Under the pieces are notes generated by a model. That model had not been told where the DNA came from and did not search any database. It worked only from the letters and a program-made list of their open reading frames with translations. The position numbers and the translations under genes are program-made. This document shows positions 25,032 through 35,158 of a stretch of 64,000 nt of DNA, piece after piece. This stretch comes from Lysinibacillus composti (GTDB lineage: Bacteria; Bacillota; Bacilli; Bacillales_A; Planococcaceae): the NCBI RefSeq assembly GCF_016908465.1, contig NZ_JAFBDY010000015.1, positions 26,209 to 90,208 on the forward strand, read 5' to 3'. Position 1 is the first letter of the stretch. Each line of letters begins with the position of its first letter.

Positions 25032-27227
25032 ATGGCAAAAAGTTTAGTATTAGCTGAAAAACCATCAGTAGCGCGTGATATTGCGCGGGTGCTGAATTGT
25101 AATAAAAAAGGAAATGGTTATCTTGAGGGCAATCAATATATTGTCACATGGGCACTGGGACATTTAGTAACATTAGCGGACCCAGAAAGCTACGATGTAA
25201 AATATAAAACATGGAATTTAGAGGACTTACCAATGTTACCAGATCGTTTGAAACTAACGGTTATTAAACAATCTGGAAAACAATTCAATGCGGTTAAATC
25301 CCAATTACTTCGTGGAGATGTTAGTGACATCATCATTGCGACAGATGCCGGACGTGAAGGAGAGTTAGTGGCACGCTGGATTATTGACAAAGCAAAAGTG
25401 AAGAAGCCAATTAAACGTCTTTGGATTTCATCTGTAACCGATAAAGCAATTAAAGACGGCTTTAAAAACTTAAAACCAGGAAAAGCGTATGAAAATCTCT
25501 ATCATTCAGCTGTGGCTCGTTCTGAAGCAGATTGGTATATTGGATTAAATGCAACCCGTGCTCTCACAACGAGATTTAATGCTCAGCTTAATTGCGGACG
25601 TGTACAAACACCAACAGTGGCGATTATTGCAGCACGAGAAGATGAAATTAAAAATTTTAAACCTCGCGATTACTATGGCATTGAAGCACAAACAAACCAA
25701 CAGTTAAAACTAACGTGGATTGATACGAAAACGAACAACACGCGCAGTTTTAATAAAGAGAAAATAGAATCAATTGTAAATCGCCTTGGTAAACAGCAAG
25801 CAGTTGTGACGGAGATTGATAAAAAGCATAAAAAGTCTTTTGCCCCTGGCTTGTACGATTTAACTGAGCTTCAACGGGATGCCAATAAACTGTATGGCTA
25901 TTCTGCAAAAGAAACATTAAACATTATGCAAAAACTTTATGAACAACATAAAGTATTAACGTATCCAAGAACAGACTCACGCTTTATTTCACAAGATATT
26001 GTTGCTACGATCCCTGAACGATTAAAAGCGTGTGGTGTAGGCGAATATCGAACACTTGCAAATGAAGTGTTAAAAAAGCCAATTAAAGCGAACAAAGCAT
26101 TTGTAGATGATCAAAAAGTAAGCGATCACCATGCAATTATCCCAACAGAGGGCTACGTAAATTACTCTGCTTTTAGTGATAAAGAACGTAAAATTTATGA
26201 TTTAGTCGTTAAGCGCTTTTTAGCTGTTCTTTTCCCACCAGCTGAATATGAGCAATTAACTTTAAAAGCTAAAATTGGGGATGAAACGTTTATTGCAAAA
26301 GGGAAAACGATCCTTTCAGCAGGCTGGAAAAAGGTATATGAAAATCGTTTTGATGACGAAGATCGAGATGAAGATGTAAAAGAACAACTTTTACCACAGA
26401 TTAATCAAGGTGATACGTTGAATATTTCTTTGATTGCTTTAACTGCAGGTCAAACAAAACCACCAACAAGATTTACTGAGGCAACATTATTATCAGCGAT
26501 GGAGAATCCTACAAAATATTTAGAAGCACAGGATCAAAAGATTGCAGAAACCTTAAAATCAACAGGTGGTCTTGGAACGGTTGCTACACGTGCAGATATT
26601 ATTGAGAAATTGTTCAATTCATTTTTAATAGAAAAACGTGGTGGAAAAGAGATTTACATTACATCCAAAGGTAAACAACTTCTAGATTTAGTACCTGAGG
26701 AGTTAAAATCTCCTGCACTGACTGCAGAGTGGGAAATGAAACTCGAACAAATTGCTAAAGGAAAGTTAAAAAAAGAAGTATTTATCGGGGATATGAAAAA
26801 CTACACGAAAGAAATCGTGAAAGAAATAAAAGCAAGCGATAAAAAATATAAACATGATAACATTTCAACAAAAAGCTGCCCTGATTGTGGGAAACCGATG
26901 TTAGAGGTAAATGGTAAAAAAGGAAAAATGCTAGTTTGCCAAGACCGTGAATGTGGTCATCGAAAAAATGTTTCTCGTACAACCAATGCGAGATGCCCTC
27001 AATGCCATAAAAAACTAGAGTTACGAGGAGAAGGAGATGGACAAATATTCACATGTATTTGTGGATATCGTGAGAAATTATCTACTTTCCAAGAACGTCG
27101 TAAAAAAGAGTCCGGTGGTAAAGTGGACAAACGCTCTGTTCAAAAATATTTAAAACAACAAGAAAAAGTAGAAGAGCCAATTAACACAGCACTAGCAGAT
27201 GCACTAAAAGGATTAAAGTTTGACTAA
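25032..27227 (+). CDS. topB: DNA topoisomerase III
   Basis: 731 residues, type IA topoisomerase. Seen: an N-terminal Toprim domain (LVLAEKPSVARDIARVL and ATDAGREGELVARWI), the catalytic Tyr311 in TYPRTDSRF, the QTPT and SDHHAIIPT motifs, and a C-terminal zinc-ribbon tail with CPDCGKPM and CPQCHKKL. It decatenates and relaxes negatively supercoiled DNA through a 5'-phosphotyrosine link. Length matches Bacillus TopB. AAAGGAAG precedes the ATG. Monocistronic, with a terminator 30 bp downstream. The second zinc ribbon keeps three clear cysteines plus CICGY. Confidence 0.97.
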   Translation: MAKSLVLAEKPSVARDIARVLNCNKKGNGYLEGNQYIVTWALGHLVTLADPESYDVKYKTWNLEDLPMLPDRLKLTVIKQSGKQFNAVKSQLLRGDVSDIIIATDAGREGELVARWIIDKAKVKKPIKRLWISSVTDKAIKDGFKNLKPGKAYENLYHSAVARSEADWYIGLNATRALTTRFNAQLNCGRVQTPTVAIIAAREDEIKNFKPRDYYGIEAQTNQQLKLTWIDTKTNNTRSFNKEKIESIVNRLGKQQAVVTEIDKKHKKSFAPGLYDLTELQRDANKLYGYSAKETLNIMQKLYEQHKVLTYPRTDSRFISQDIVATIPERLKACGVGEYRTLANEVLKKPIKANKAFVDDQKVSDHHAIIPTEGYVNYSAFSDKERKIYDLVVKRFLAVLFPPAEYEQLTLKAKIGDETFIAKGKTILSAGWKKVYENRFDDEDRDEDVKEQLLPQINQGDTLNISLIALTAGQTKPPTRFTEATLLSAMENPTKYLEAQDQKIAETLKSTGGLGTVATRADIIEKLFNSFLIEKRGGKEIYITSKGKQLLDLVPEELKSPALTAEWEMKLEQIAKGKLKKEVFIGDMKNYTKEIVKEIKASDKKYKHDNISTKSCPDCGKPMLEVNGKKGKMLVCQDRECGHRKNVSRTTNARCPQCHKKLELRGEGDGQIFTCICGYREKLSTFQERRKKESGGKVDKRSVQKYLKQQEKVEEPINTALADALKGLKFD

Positions 27228-27256
27228 ATTTTTTAATTAAATAAAGCAAATCAAAG

Positions 27257-27286
27257 ACGACTGAATAAATTTCAGTCGTTTTTTTA
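27257..27286 (+). terminator. topB terminator
   Basis: ACGACTGAA and TTCAGTCGT pair around a 5-base loop, followed by seven T. Confidence 0.9.
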
Positions 27287-27396
27287 TGGATTAAATTACA
27301 TTAACTGAAAACATAAAACTATTCTGGAACGATTTTCAATTTAGGTGTAGGAATATATTTACAATTCTTACTTACTGTCAATTATTTCTTAATAAA

Positions 27397-27435
27397 TTTA
27401 CAAAACCTTTACAAAAGTACCGAAGTAAATTTACA
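27397..27435 (+). promoter_or_regulatory. Phased Pho boxes upstream of pstS
   Basis: TTTACA repeats start at 27397, 27408 and 27430, so they lie 11 and 22 bp apart, with a degenerate unit between the last two; a further TTTACA lies at 27358. Direct TT(A/T)ACA repeats with 11-bp phasing are the PhoP-binding pattern of Bacillus. PhoP-PhoR activation of pstSCAB under phosphate starvation is inferred. Confidence 0.8.
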
Positions 27436-27485
27436 AGCCCTTTGTATTCTATAGAAGTCACCAATACAATCTTGGAGGTTTATAT

Positions 27486-28319
27486 ATGACACTTATAAAA
27501 AAAGCGTTATTGGTACTATCTTTAACATCTTTATTAACAGCATGTAATCAAACTAATGAAAATACTACTGACTCATCAAAAAGTGATAAATATACATTAG
27601 CTATTTCAGGATCCACATCAGTTGGTCCCTTAGCTGAAAAACTAGCAGCAAAATATGAAGAACAATCTGAGATTAATATAGAAGTTAATCAAATTGGTTC
27701 TTCTGCTGGAATAACAAATGCAACAAGTGGTGTATCGGAGATTGGGATGTCTTCCCGGGATCTAAAGGAAGAAGAAATAGCAAATGGCTTGGATGAGAGT
27801 GTCATTGCTTATGATGGGATTGTCGTCGTCACACATCCTAGCAATAAGGTAAAAGACCTTACAATGGAACAAGTGAAACAGATCTTTACTGGTGAAGTGA
27901 CAAATTGGAAGGAGCTTGGAGGCGATGATTTGGAAATTGTCGTTGTATCCCGCGAGGATGGCTCTGGTTCCCGTGATGCTTTCCAAGAAATCGTAGACTA
28001 TTCTTCTGGTGAACTAGTTAGAAGTGCGATAGTTGCAAGTGGTAACGGAAATATTAAAACGACTGTTGCAACAAATAAGCATGCAGTAGGATTTATTTCC
28101 TTTGAATACATTGATGACTCTATTTCAACTATGAAAATTAACGGAGTCGAAGCGACAGCGGAAAACGTTCTAAATAAAACTTATAAGTTATCCCGTCCAT
28201 TCTTATTTGTTCATAAAGAAGAGAACCTTAGTGAACAAGGACAACAATTTATTGATTATATTTTAAGCGAAGAAGGACAAATGATTGTATCAGAAGCAGG
28301 AGCAATACCTTTAAGATAA
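27486..28319 (+). CDS. pstS: Phosphate ABC transporter substrate-binding lipoprotein
   Basis: 277 residues. The signal ends in LLTACN with lipidated Cys20. Phosphate-site motifs are present: ISGSTSVGPL, IGSSAGI and SREDGSGSRDAF. It captures inorganic phosphate outside the membrane for PstCAB. It heads the pst operon behind Pho boxes, with TTGGAGG before the ATG. Length is close to Bacillus PstS. Confidence 0.96.
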   Translation: MTLIKKALLVLSLTSLLTACNQTNENTTDSSKSDKYTLAISGSTSVGPLAEKLAAKYEEQSEINIEVNQIGSSAGITNATSGVSEIGMSSRDLKEEEIANGLDESVIAYDGIVVVTHPSNKVKDLTMEQVKQIFTGEVTNWKELGGDDLEIVVVSREDGSGSRDAFQEIVDYSSGELVRSAIVASGNGNIKTTVATNKHAVGFISFEYIDDSISTMKINGVEATAENVLNKTYKLSRPFLFVHKEENLSEQGQQFIDYILSEEGQMIVSEAGAIPLR

Positions 28320-28384
28320 ACAATCTATGAAACAGATTTTCAATTCTTACATCATATGTTTATGCATTCTAGGAGGAATGAATC

Positions 28385-29278
28385 ATGGTCACCCCACCTA
28401 TTGAAAAAGCAAATAAGAAGAAGTATATGCTAGAAAAATTATCAGGAAGAGTTTTTCTACTTTGTGCGCTTATATCGGTAATAAGCTTAGTTTTAATTAT
28501 AGGCTTTGTATTTTATAGAGGGTTCCATCCATTTGTAGCGGAAGGTTACAGCTTTATAGACTTTCTTTTAGGAGTGGATTGGGTACCGAGTGAAGACAAA
28601 TTCGGCATTTTACCGATGATTATAGCATCTATATATGCTACTGTAGGTGCCTTAATTATTGGGGTTCCAATCGGACTGTTTACAGCTATTTTCTTAGCTG
28701 AAATAGCACCGAAACAATTAGCGAGAATTATTTCTCCTGCAGTACAGTTACTGGCAGGGATTCCATCAGTATTATATGGTGTTTTCGGTCTTGCGGTCAT
28801 CGTGCCATTTTTACAAAATAATTTGGGATTAGCGAAAGGACAAAGTTTAATTGCTGTTATTCTTGTCCTAGCCATTATGATGTTACCTACAGTTGTGACA
28901 GTTTCAGAAACAGCGATTAGAGCAGTACCTAAAACTTATCGTGAAGGCTCGTTAGCATTAGGTGTTTCTCAAATTGGGACAATCTTTAAAGTAGTGGTAC
29001 CGGCAGCTAAATCAGGAATTATGACTGCAATTGTTTTAGGAATGGGTAGAGCAATTGGGGAAACGATGGCTGTTATTTTAGTAGCAGGAAACAGTCTTAT
29101 TATTCCAACGAGTTTAACAGATAGTATACGCCCGTTAACAACGAACATTGCACTAGAAATGGGATATGCTGCAGGAACACATCAAGGTATGTTATTTGCT
29201 ACGGGGATTGTATTATTCTCGTTTATCTTAATCTTAAATTTCGTATTAGCAAAGATCAGCTCGAAAGGTGGTAACTAA
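28385..29278 (+). CDS. pstC: Phosphate ABC transporter permease PstC
   Basis: 297 residues with six membrane helices. The EAA-type coupling loop (TYREGSLALGVSQIGTIFKV) contacts PstB, and the GIPSVLYGVFGL motif is typical of PstC/PstA. It is the second gene of pstSCAB, starting at an ATG with AGGAGG upstream and ending 1 bp before the pstA start. Confidence 0.95.
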   Translation: MVTPPIEKANKKKYMLEKLSGRVFLLCALISVISLVLIIGFVFYRGFHPFVAEGYSFIDFLLGVDWVPSEDKFGILPMIIASIYATVGALIIGVPIGLFTAIFLAEIAPKQLARIISPAVQLLAGIPSVLYGVFGLAVIVPFLQNNLGLAKGQSLIAVILVLAIMMLPTVVTVSETAIRAVPKTYREGSLALGVSQIGTIFKVVVPAAKSGIMTAIVLGMGRAIGETMAVILVAGNSLIIPTSLTDSIRPLTTNIALEMGYAAGTHQGMLFATGIVLFSFILILNFVLAKISSKGGN

Positions 29279-29279
29279 A

Positions 29280-30104
29280 TTGAGAGAGTTTAAAGATAAC
29301 ATGTTACGTGGACTTCTTTGGTTTTCGGCTTTCTTAACAGTTGCCGTCCTCGTTACGATCGTTGGATATATATTCTATAAAGGAATTGGGTTAATTAGCT
29401 TTGATTTTATCTTTGGTGATTATTCTCCAACAGGTGGTGGTGGGATATGGCCAATGATTGTTACAACAATCTATACAATTGTCATCTCATTAGTCATTGC
29501 TACACCAATCGGTATTTTGGCCGCAGTATATTTACAAGAGTATGCGAAACAAGGTCGATTAGTTAGAATCATTCGTTTTGCGACAGAAAGTTTAACGGGG
29601 ATTCCATCGATTATCTATGGTTTATTCGGAGCAGTATTCTTTGTAACGACTTTAAAATTAGGTATGTCTATTATTGCTGCTTCATTGACATTAACAATTA
29701 TCGTTCTTCCTGTAATTATCCGAACAACGGAAGAATCGTTAAAAACAGTTCCTCGCTCATATCGTGAGGGCTCTTTAGCTCTTGGAAATACTAAGCTTCA
29801 AACTTTATATAAAGTAATTCTACCAAGTGCTATGCCTGGTATTTTATCCGGTATCATTCTCTCCATTGGACGTATCGTAGGAGAATCAGCTGCAATCTTT
29901 TTAACAGCTGGAACAGTAGCGGCGTTACCAGAAAGTATTTTCTCTTCTGCAAGAACATTAACAGTTCATTCTTATTTAGTTACACAGGAATCTGGTGATA
30001 TTGAACTTGCTGCTGCAATTGGAATTGTCTTAATTGTGATCATTCTGATATTGAATTTGACGGCAACATATATTTCGAAAAAGTTAAATAAAGCAGACTA
30101 CTAG
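29280..30104 (+). CDS. pstA: Phosphate ABC transporter permease PstA
   Basis: About 274 residues, six membrane helices, with GIPSIIYGLFGA and the coupling loop SYREGSLALGNTKLQTLYKV, homologous to PstC. The TTG at 29280 has AAAGGTGG eight bases upstream and directly follows the pstC stop codon; an in-frame GTG at 29268 inside pstC is a weaker start. It forms the phosphate channel with PstC. Confidence 0.94.
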   Translation: MREFKDNMLRGLLWFSAFLTVAVLVTIVGYIFYKGIGLISFDFIFGDYSPTGGGGIWPMIVTTIYTIVISLVIATPIGILAAVYLQEYAKQGRLVRIIRFATESLTGIPSIIYGLFGAVFFVTTLKLGMSIIAASLTLTIIVLPVIIRTTEESLKTVPRSYREGSLALGNTKLQTLYKVILPSAMPGILSGIILSIGRIVGESAAIFLTAGTVAALPESIFSSARTLTVHSYLVTQESGDIELAAAIGIVLIVIILILNLTATYISKKLNKADY

Positions 30105-30119
30105 AAGAGGAGTATGATT

Positions 30120-30965
30120 ATGACTACAACAATGATGGAACGTAATAATACAGCGAATGAACAACTTAAAACAATGAAGATGGAGCGACTACAGATGATG
30201 GAGCAATTAACAGAAACACCAAAAATAAAGGTGAAAGATTTAGACTTGTTTTATGGTGATAATCAGGCACTATATTCTGTATCAATGGATATCCAAGAAA
30301 AAGAGGTTACGGCTTTAATTGGTCCATCAGGCTGCGGTAAATCTACCTTTTTACGAACACTAAACCGTATGAATGATTTAATTGATGGTGTAAATATTAA
30401 CGGTGAAATTATTATTGAAAACGAAAATATCTATCAAACTAATGATGTTATTAAATTAAGAACTAAAGTAGGGATGGTATTCCAAAAACCAAACCTATTC
30501 CCAATGAGTATTTATGATAATGTAGCGTATGGTCCTCGAGGGCAGGGAATTAAAAACAAAAAAGAACTAGATAAAATCGTCGAAGAGAGTTTGCGTGGAG
30601 CAGCCATATGGGATGAAGTAAAAGACCGCTTAAAAACTTCAGCACTTGGCTTATCTGGTGGTCAACAACAACGTGTTTGTATCGCACGTGCCATTGCTAT
30701 GAAGCCTGAAATTATTCTAATGGATGAGCCGACTTCAGCATTAGACCCAATATCAACCTTAAAAGTTGAAGAATTAATTTCAGACATGAAAAAAGATTAT
30801 ACGATTGTTATCGTTACTCATAATATGCAACAAGCTGCACGTATTTCAGACAAAACAGCTTTCTTCTTAAATGGGGAAATTGTTGAATATGATGAAACAG
30901 ATAAAATCTTTTCAGTACCAAACGATCAAAGAACAGAGGATTATATCACTGGTAGATTCGGATAA
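30120..30965 (+). CDS. pstB: Phosphate ABC transporter ATPase PstB
   Basis: 281 residues. Walker A is GPSGCGKST, the signature [14 protein letters not shown] and Walker [14 protein letters not shown]; the [20 protein letters not shown] stretch is the PstB Q-loop region. A methionine-rich N-terminal extension of about 35 residues precedes the domain. The ATG at 30120 has GAGGAG seven bases upstream; one at 30114 is too close to it. Only one pstB copy is present, and no phoU follows. Confidence 0.96.
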   Translation: MTTTMMERNNTANEQLKTMKMERLQMMEQLTETPKIKVKDLDLFYGDNQALYSVSMDIQEKEVTALIGPSGCGKSTFLRTLNRMNDLIDGVNINGEIIIENENIYQTNDVIKLRTKVGMVFQKPNLFPMSIYDNVAYGPRGQGIKNKKELDKIVEESLRGAAIWDEVKDRLKTSALGLSGGQQQRVCIARAIAMKPEIILMDEPTSALDPISTLKVEELISDMKKDYTIVIVTHNMQQAARISDKTAFFLNGEIVEYDETDKIFSVPNDQRTEDYITGRFG

Positions 30966-31071
30966 TAGTAACTGAATAAGTTTAATCAGGGTGGTACGTC
31001 ACCTAATCATAAAAAGAACGTAAATGTGAGTGTGAGCACTTTTAAATCGCAATTGAATTGAAAATGATGAA

Positions 31072-31106
31072 AAGGCGCCTCAGGTTTAAATGAGCGCCTT
31101 TTTTTC
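31072..31106 (+). terminator. Terminator of the pst operon
   Basis: AAGGCGC and GCGCCTT form a 7-bp stem followed by a long T run, about 110 bp after pstB. Between pstB and the next gene start (30966-31390) nothing else convincing was found; AT-rich TGTAAA words at 31280-31340 could be reversed Pho-box halves. Confidence 0.85.
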
Positions 31107-31390
31107 GTGGTAATAGAAAGATAGATTCAACCGAATACTTCTCAAAAACTCATAAAGAGTCAATCAAAGTTCATGACAAATACTAACTGCGATTTATGAA
31201 AATTGGAAAAATTAAGGGTCAGATTTCTGGCACAAAATTATTATAAGATTTTTATATTGTGGTAAAGTAAAGTTAATGTAATTTTTGTAAATTTAATATA
31301 AATTTTATTTCCGTTATGTAAATTTCATTTACATTCTTTGGCGAATTATAAATAATAGTGTCGACAACTTGCGAGAGTGAAGGTGTAAAA

Positions 31391-33031
31391 ATGGATTGGC
31401 AATCGATGATATTTCAGTTTCTAGGGGGATTAGGTCTATTTTTATTTGCCATTAAGTATATGGGAGACGGCTTGCAAAAAGCTGCTGGAGATCGTCTTCG
31501 AGATATTCTTGATAAATTTACTACAAACCCTTTGATGGGTGTATTAGTAGGGATTGTTGTCACAGTATTAATACAATCTAGTTCTGGGACAACTGTTATT
31601 ACAATCGGGTTAGTGAGTGCAGGTTTCATGACACTGCGTCAGGCAATTGGTGTCATAATGGGAGCAAATATTGGTACGACGGTTACAGCCTTTATCATTG
31701 GATTTGATGTTGGTATTTACTCTTATCCCATTTTGGCTTTAGGTGCGGTACTGTTATTTTTCTTTAAGAAAAGCTCAATTCAAACTATTGGACAAATTTT
31801 ATTTGGGCTTGCAGGTTTGTTCTTAGGTTTAGAAATGATGGGTAATGGCATGAAACCTTTACATAACTCGGAATCCTTTATTGACTTAACTGTAAGACTT
31901 AGTGAACACCCTATATTAGGTGTAATGATAGGAACCGTAATGACAGTAATTGTTCAATCATCTTCTGCAACAGTAGGAATCTTACAGGGCTTATATGCTG
32001 AGAGCTTAATTTCATTACATGGGGCAGTACCTATATTATTTGGAGAAAATATTGGTACAACAATCACTGCTTTATTAGCAAGTATAGGGGCATCTGTGGT
32101 AGCTCGACGTGCTGCAGCATCACACGTGTTATTTAATGTAGTCGGAACAATAATCTTTATGATTTTACTACCACTATTCACAAATTATGTGGTATGGATC
32201 GCAAGTGTATTAAATCTTGAACCAAAAATGCAACTAGCTTTTGCCCATGGAACATTTAACGTAATCAATACTATCATTCAATTGCCGTTTATTGGGTTAA
32301 TCGCATACGTAGTCACAAAAATTGTGCCTGGAGAAGATGCAACGATTGGATATGCTTCAAAACATTTAGATAAAACATTAATTGATCAATCTGCATCAAT
32401 TGCTCTTGGACAAGCAAAACAAGAGGTAGTACGTATGGGTGAGTTTGCAGTAAGTGGTCTTCAAGAATCGTTGGACTTCTTATTAACAGGTGAAAGAAAA
32501 CATGTTGACATAACAATTCAACTTGAAGAAGTAATTAACAATCTAGATCGTGAAATAACAGAGTATTTAGTTGAATTATCGCAAGGTTCTCTTTCTGAGA
32601 TAGATTCAAAAGTACATTATTCACTCTTGCAAAACATTCGCGATATTGAGCGTATTGGTGACCATTTTGAAAATTTAGTAGAGCTAATACAGTCAAGAGA
32701 AGTAAACAGGGTAAAATTTAGTGAAGTAGCAACTCAAGAATTAAACGAAATGTATGAGTTAGTTTTAGATACGGTTAGTTTAGCTGTTCTTGCATTAGAT
32801 AGACAAAGTAAAGACTTCGCGAGAGAAATCATCAATAACGAATATCGAATCGATGAATTAGAACGTGTACTAAGAAAGCGACATATTTATCGAGTCAATA
32901 ACGGCGAATGCTCAGGATCAGCAGGCATTTTTTATGTTGATATTATTTCCAACTTAGAGCGTATTGGAGATCATGCGGTTAACATTGCTGAAAGTATATT
33001 AGAAGTAAATTCAAATGAATCATTTCAATAA
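31391..33031 (+). CDS. Na/Pi cotransporter with a C-terminal PhoU-like domain
   Basis: 546 residues. The N-terminal 310 form the duplicated PNaS (NptA) transporter, with paired QSSS motifs at about residues 62 (VLIQSSSGTT) and 189 (VIVQSSSATV) that build the Na+ and phosphate site. The last 200 residues form a PhoU-like helical bundle with the repeated ERIGDHFENL and ERIGDHAVNI motifs. The ATG at 31391 has GAAGGTG upstream; a longer frame from 31358 lacks a site. It follows pstSCAB, so both phosphate importers sit together; joint Pho control is plausible but not shown. Confidence 0.93.
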   Translation: MDWQSMIFQFLGGLGLFLFAIKYMGDGLQKAAGDRLRDILDKFTTNPLMGVLVGIVVTVLIQSSSGTTVITIGLVSAGFMTLRQAIGVIMGANIGTTVTAFIIGFDVGIYSYPILALGAVLLFFFKKSSIQTIGQILFGLAGLFLGLEMMGNGMKPLHNSESFIDLTVRLSEHPILGVMIGTVMTVIVQSSSATVGILQGLYAESLISLHGAVPILFGENIGTTITALLASIGASVVARRAAASHVLFNVVGTIIFMILLPLFTNYVVWIASVLNLEPKMQLAFAHGTFNVINTIIQLPFIGLIAYVVTKIVPGEDATIGYASKHLDKTLIDQSASIALGQAKQEVVRMGEFAVSGLQESLDFLLTGERKHVDITIQLEEVINNLDREITEYLVELSQGSLSEIDSKVHYSLLQNIRDIERIGDHFENLVELIQSREVNRVKFSEVATQELNEMYELVLDTVSLAVLALDRQSKDFAREIINNEYRIDELERVLRKRHIYRVNNGECSGSAGIFYVDIISNLERIGDHAVNIAESILEVNSNESFQ

Positions 33032-33037
33032 AAGATA

Positions 33038-33069
33038 GTCATGCAAAATCACTTTGCATGGCTTTTTTT
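33038..33069 (+). terminator. Terminator of the Na/Pi cotransporter gene
   Basis: CATGCAAA and TTTGCATG form an 8-bp stem with a 5-base loop and seven T. Confidence 0.88.
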
Positions 33070-33153
33070 ATGTACAAAAATCTAATAGATTGAAAAATCG
33101 CAATATTATAATTACTATATATTGTAAATGTGTTGAATGAATGGGGGTTCCAT

Positions 33154-33630
33154 ATGCAAATAACTCGTTCCATGAATCGGCTTGATTTTGGTGAGCGTAA
33201 ACGAATACGTAAAGAAACAGAAGAGGCTTACAACAAAACAAAGCAGTATTCTCTAGCCAATAAAAGCGAAATCTTGAATGCCTTACTAACCTTTATTACT
33301 GAAGGAACAGATGGAGGAATTAAGCAAGTAATTGAATCGAAAAAAGACTTAAATCACCCAACTTTGGCTACCCTCACCCAAATTCAAGAAACTAAATTAC
33401 AAACTGCAAGTGATGAATTTCTAGGTGATGATGGTCTATTCGAATTTAATCGGTTTGAAATGGATGGACAAGAATCGAGACGATTTAATTTAGAAGCTAA
33501 CCATTCCTCAATTTTTGCACAAACTGATCTTCATATTTATAATGAAGCCATTTCAAAGTATTCTTTTCAAATGGAACTAGCAAACTACGTGCTCGAAATG
33601 AATGGGTCACGATATAACTATAGTATATAA
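33154..33630 (+). CDS. Hypothetical protein, unrecognised family
   Basis: 158 residues, soluble, no signal peptide or membrane helix. It opens with a basic amphipathic stretch (RLDFGERKRIRKETEEAYNK), has a mixed middle region, and ends with a predicted helix (EAISKYSFQMELANYVLEM) and a Tyr-rich tail. GGGG lies eight bases before the ATG at 33154. Codon use resembles the neighbours, so it is probably expressed. I do not recognise it. It stands alone between the Na/Pi transporter and ybaK. Confidence 0.65.
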   Translation: MQITRSMNRLDFGERKRIRKETEEAYNKTKQYSLANKSEILNALLTFITEGTDGGIKQVIESKKDLNHPTLATLTQIQETKLQTASDEFLGDDGLFEFNRFEMDGQESRRFNLEANHSSIFAQTDLHIYNEAISKYSFQMELANYVLEMNGSRYNYSI

Positions 33631-33777
33631 CTTTAGTTTTTAACTTAACGGGGTGACAATGACAACTAATGCTAAGGCACAATTAATCCTCTTTTTATAA
33701 AAAGTCCTAGCGATTTGATAAAAATCTGCTATTATAAGAAATGAAATCGACATGAAATGGAATTTACTGGGGTTGTG

Positions 33778-34269
33778 ATGATAGTGGCAAAACATAAAAT
33801 ACCTAAAACAAATGCTGTTCGTTTATTAGATCAACAAAAAATTGCATACAGCTTAATGGAATATGATACAACTGATCAACAAATAGATGGAGTGTCAGTT
33901 GCGAATAAAGTCGGACTCCCGGCTTCTAATGTTTTTAAAACGCTTGTGACGACTGCGGGAACGGGTAAGTATTTTGTTTTTGTCATCCCAGTTGGAGCAG
34001 AGATGAATTTAAAAGCAGGTGCGAAAGTAGCAGGAGAAAAGAAAATTGAAATGCTCCATGTAAAGGATTTACTAAGTACGACTGGATATATACGAGGCGG
34101 TTGTTCGCCAGTCGGCATGAAAAAGTTATTTCCAACATTTATTGATGAATCAGCCTCTGCACTTGATTACATCGTCGTAAGTGCAGGGAAAATCGGTATG
34201 CAAATTAAACTTAATCCGAATGATTTAAACCGCGTAACGAACGGTAAATTCGCACAACTAACAGTTTAG
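33778..34269 (+). CDS. ybaK: Cys-tRNA(Pro) deacylase YbaK
   Basis: About 163 residues, YbaK/EbsC family. The opening KTNAVRLLDQQKIAYSLMEY, the VFKTLV motif with the conserved catalytic-region lysine, KLAGAKVAGEKKIEML-like segment (seen as LKAGAKVAGEKKIEML) and GYIRGGCSPVG are diagnostic. YbaK hydrolyses Cys-tRNA(Pro) formed by prolyl-tRNA synthetase errors. Start: ATG at 33778 with GGGG upstream; a GTG two codons on is possible. Spacing to yczE suggests separate or weakly linked transcription. Confidence 0.92.
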   Translation: MIVAKHKIPKTNAVRLLDQQKIAYSLMEYDTTDQQIDGVSVANKVGLPASNVFKTLVTTAGTGKYFVFVIPVGAEMNLKAGAKVAGEKKIEMLHVKDLLSTTGYIRGGCSPVGMKKLFPTFIDESASALDYIVVSAGKIGMQIKLNPNDLNRVTNGKFAQLTV

Positions 34270-34374
34270 TTTCATAGATGAAGACTAACACTTAGTCAAA
34301 TCACGGACGAAATGTCTATTAATGAATTAGTAAGGGGATCCATTCCTTTTAACATTTTGAAAGAAGGCTTTGTA

Positions 34375-35040
34375 ATGAGAAAAGAATTAAAATGGCGTTG
34401 GCTGTTTTTCGTCGTAGGAATTGCAGTCATGTCATTTGGGGTAGCGATGACGATTAAAGGGAAGGTTGTAGGAACTGCACCTTGGGATGTACTGCATATT
34501 GGATTATTTCAAAGACTGGGTTTATCAGTTGGTTCTTGGGGAATTATTCTAGGATTGTGTATTATCCTATCGACATCTTTAATTTTAAAAGAATGGCCAA
34601 AGATTACAACATGGATTAATATGTTGCTTTGTGGTTTGTTCATTGACCTATTTAATTGGCTGCTACCAACTACCGATGTACTGATGTATGAAATAGCTTA
34701 CTTTATATTCGGTGTAATTATTTTAGGTGTCGGTTGTGCTTTATATATTTCACCTAATTTAGGTGCTGGACCTCGTGACACTATTATGATCCTCATTGTT
34801 GAAAAGCTTGGGGGTTCGATTCGAATGGCCCGCTTAACGATGGAGTCTGTAGCAGCAATAATAGGATGGTTGCTAGGTGGTCCAGTAGGTATAGGAACAA
34901 TTATCATTGCCCTATGTTCAGGATATATAATTCAAGCTGCACTACCATATTTCCAAAGATTATTGGAAAAGAAAATTGCTGGACCGGAATACGATAAAAT
35001 ATCTTCAAAACATACAAAACCACTAGCTAAAGAGGCATAA
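34375..35040 (+). CDS. YczE/YyaS/YitT-type integral membrane protein
   Basis: 221 residues with six hydrophobic segments. The GKVVGTAPWDVLHIGLFQRL and SPNLGAGPRDTIMILI motifs are the duplicated signature of the YczE/YyaS family. In B. subtilis YczE is linked to lipopeptide production, but the molecular role is unknown. The ATG at 34375 has GAAGG eight bases upstream; a longer frame from 34312 has none. The terminator overlaps its last codons. Confidence 0.85.
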   Translation: MRKELKWRWLFFVVGIAVMSFGVAMTIKGKVVGTAPWDVLHIGLFQRLGLSVGSWGIILGLCIILSTSLILKEWPKITTWINMLLCGLFIDLFNWLLPTTDVLMYEIAYFIFGVIILGVGCALYISPNLGAGPRDTIMILIVEKLGGSIRMARLTMESVAAIIGWLLGGPVGIGTIIIALCSGYIIQAALPYFQRLLEKKIAGPEYDKISSKHTKPLAKEA

Positions 35041-35058
35041 CACTCTTTAGCTTTTTTT
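35026..35058 (+). terminator. Terminator of the yczE-like gene
   Basis: GCTAAAGAG and CTCTTTAGC form a perfect 9-bp stem spanning the stop codon, followed by seven T. Confidence 0.92.
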
Positions 35059-35158
35059 ATTTAAAAAATTCCCAACACAAATTGTTTTATCCTAAATATC
35101 GAAAAAGTGGAGAGTATGCTAAAATCTAACTAACTTAAGTGAAAGGGAGATGGGGGAC

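Noticed and set aside
30985..31005. T-box-like motif AGGGTGGTACGTCACC after pstB
   Set aside because: It is a small self-complementary stretch (GGTG/CACC), lies downstream of a gene, has no Stem I or specifier, and is 70 bp away from the terminator.
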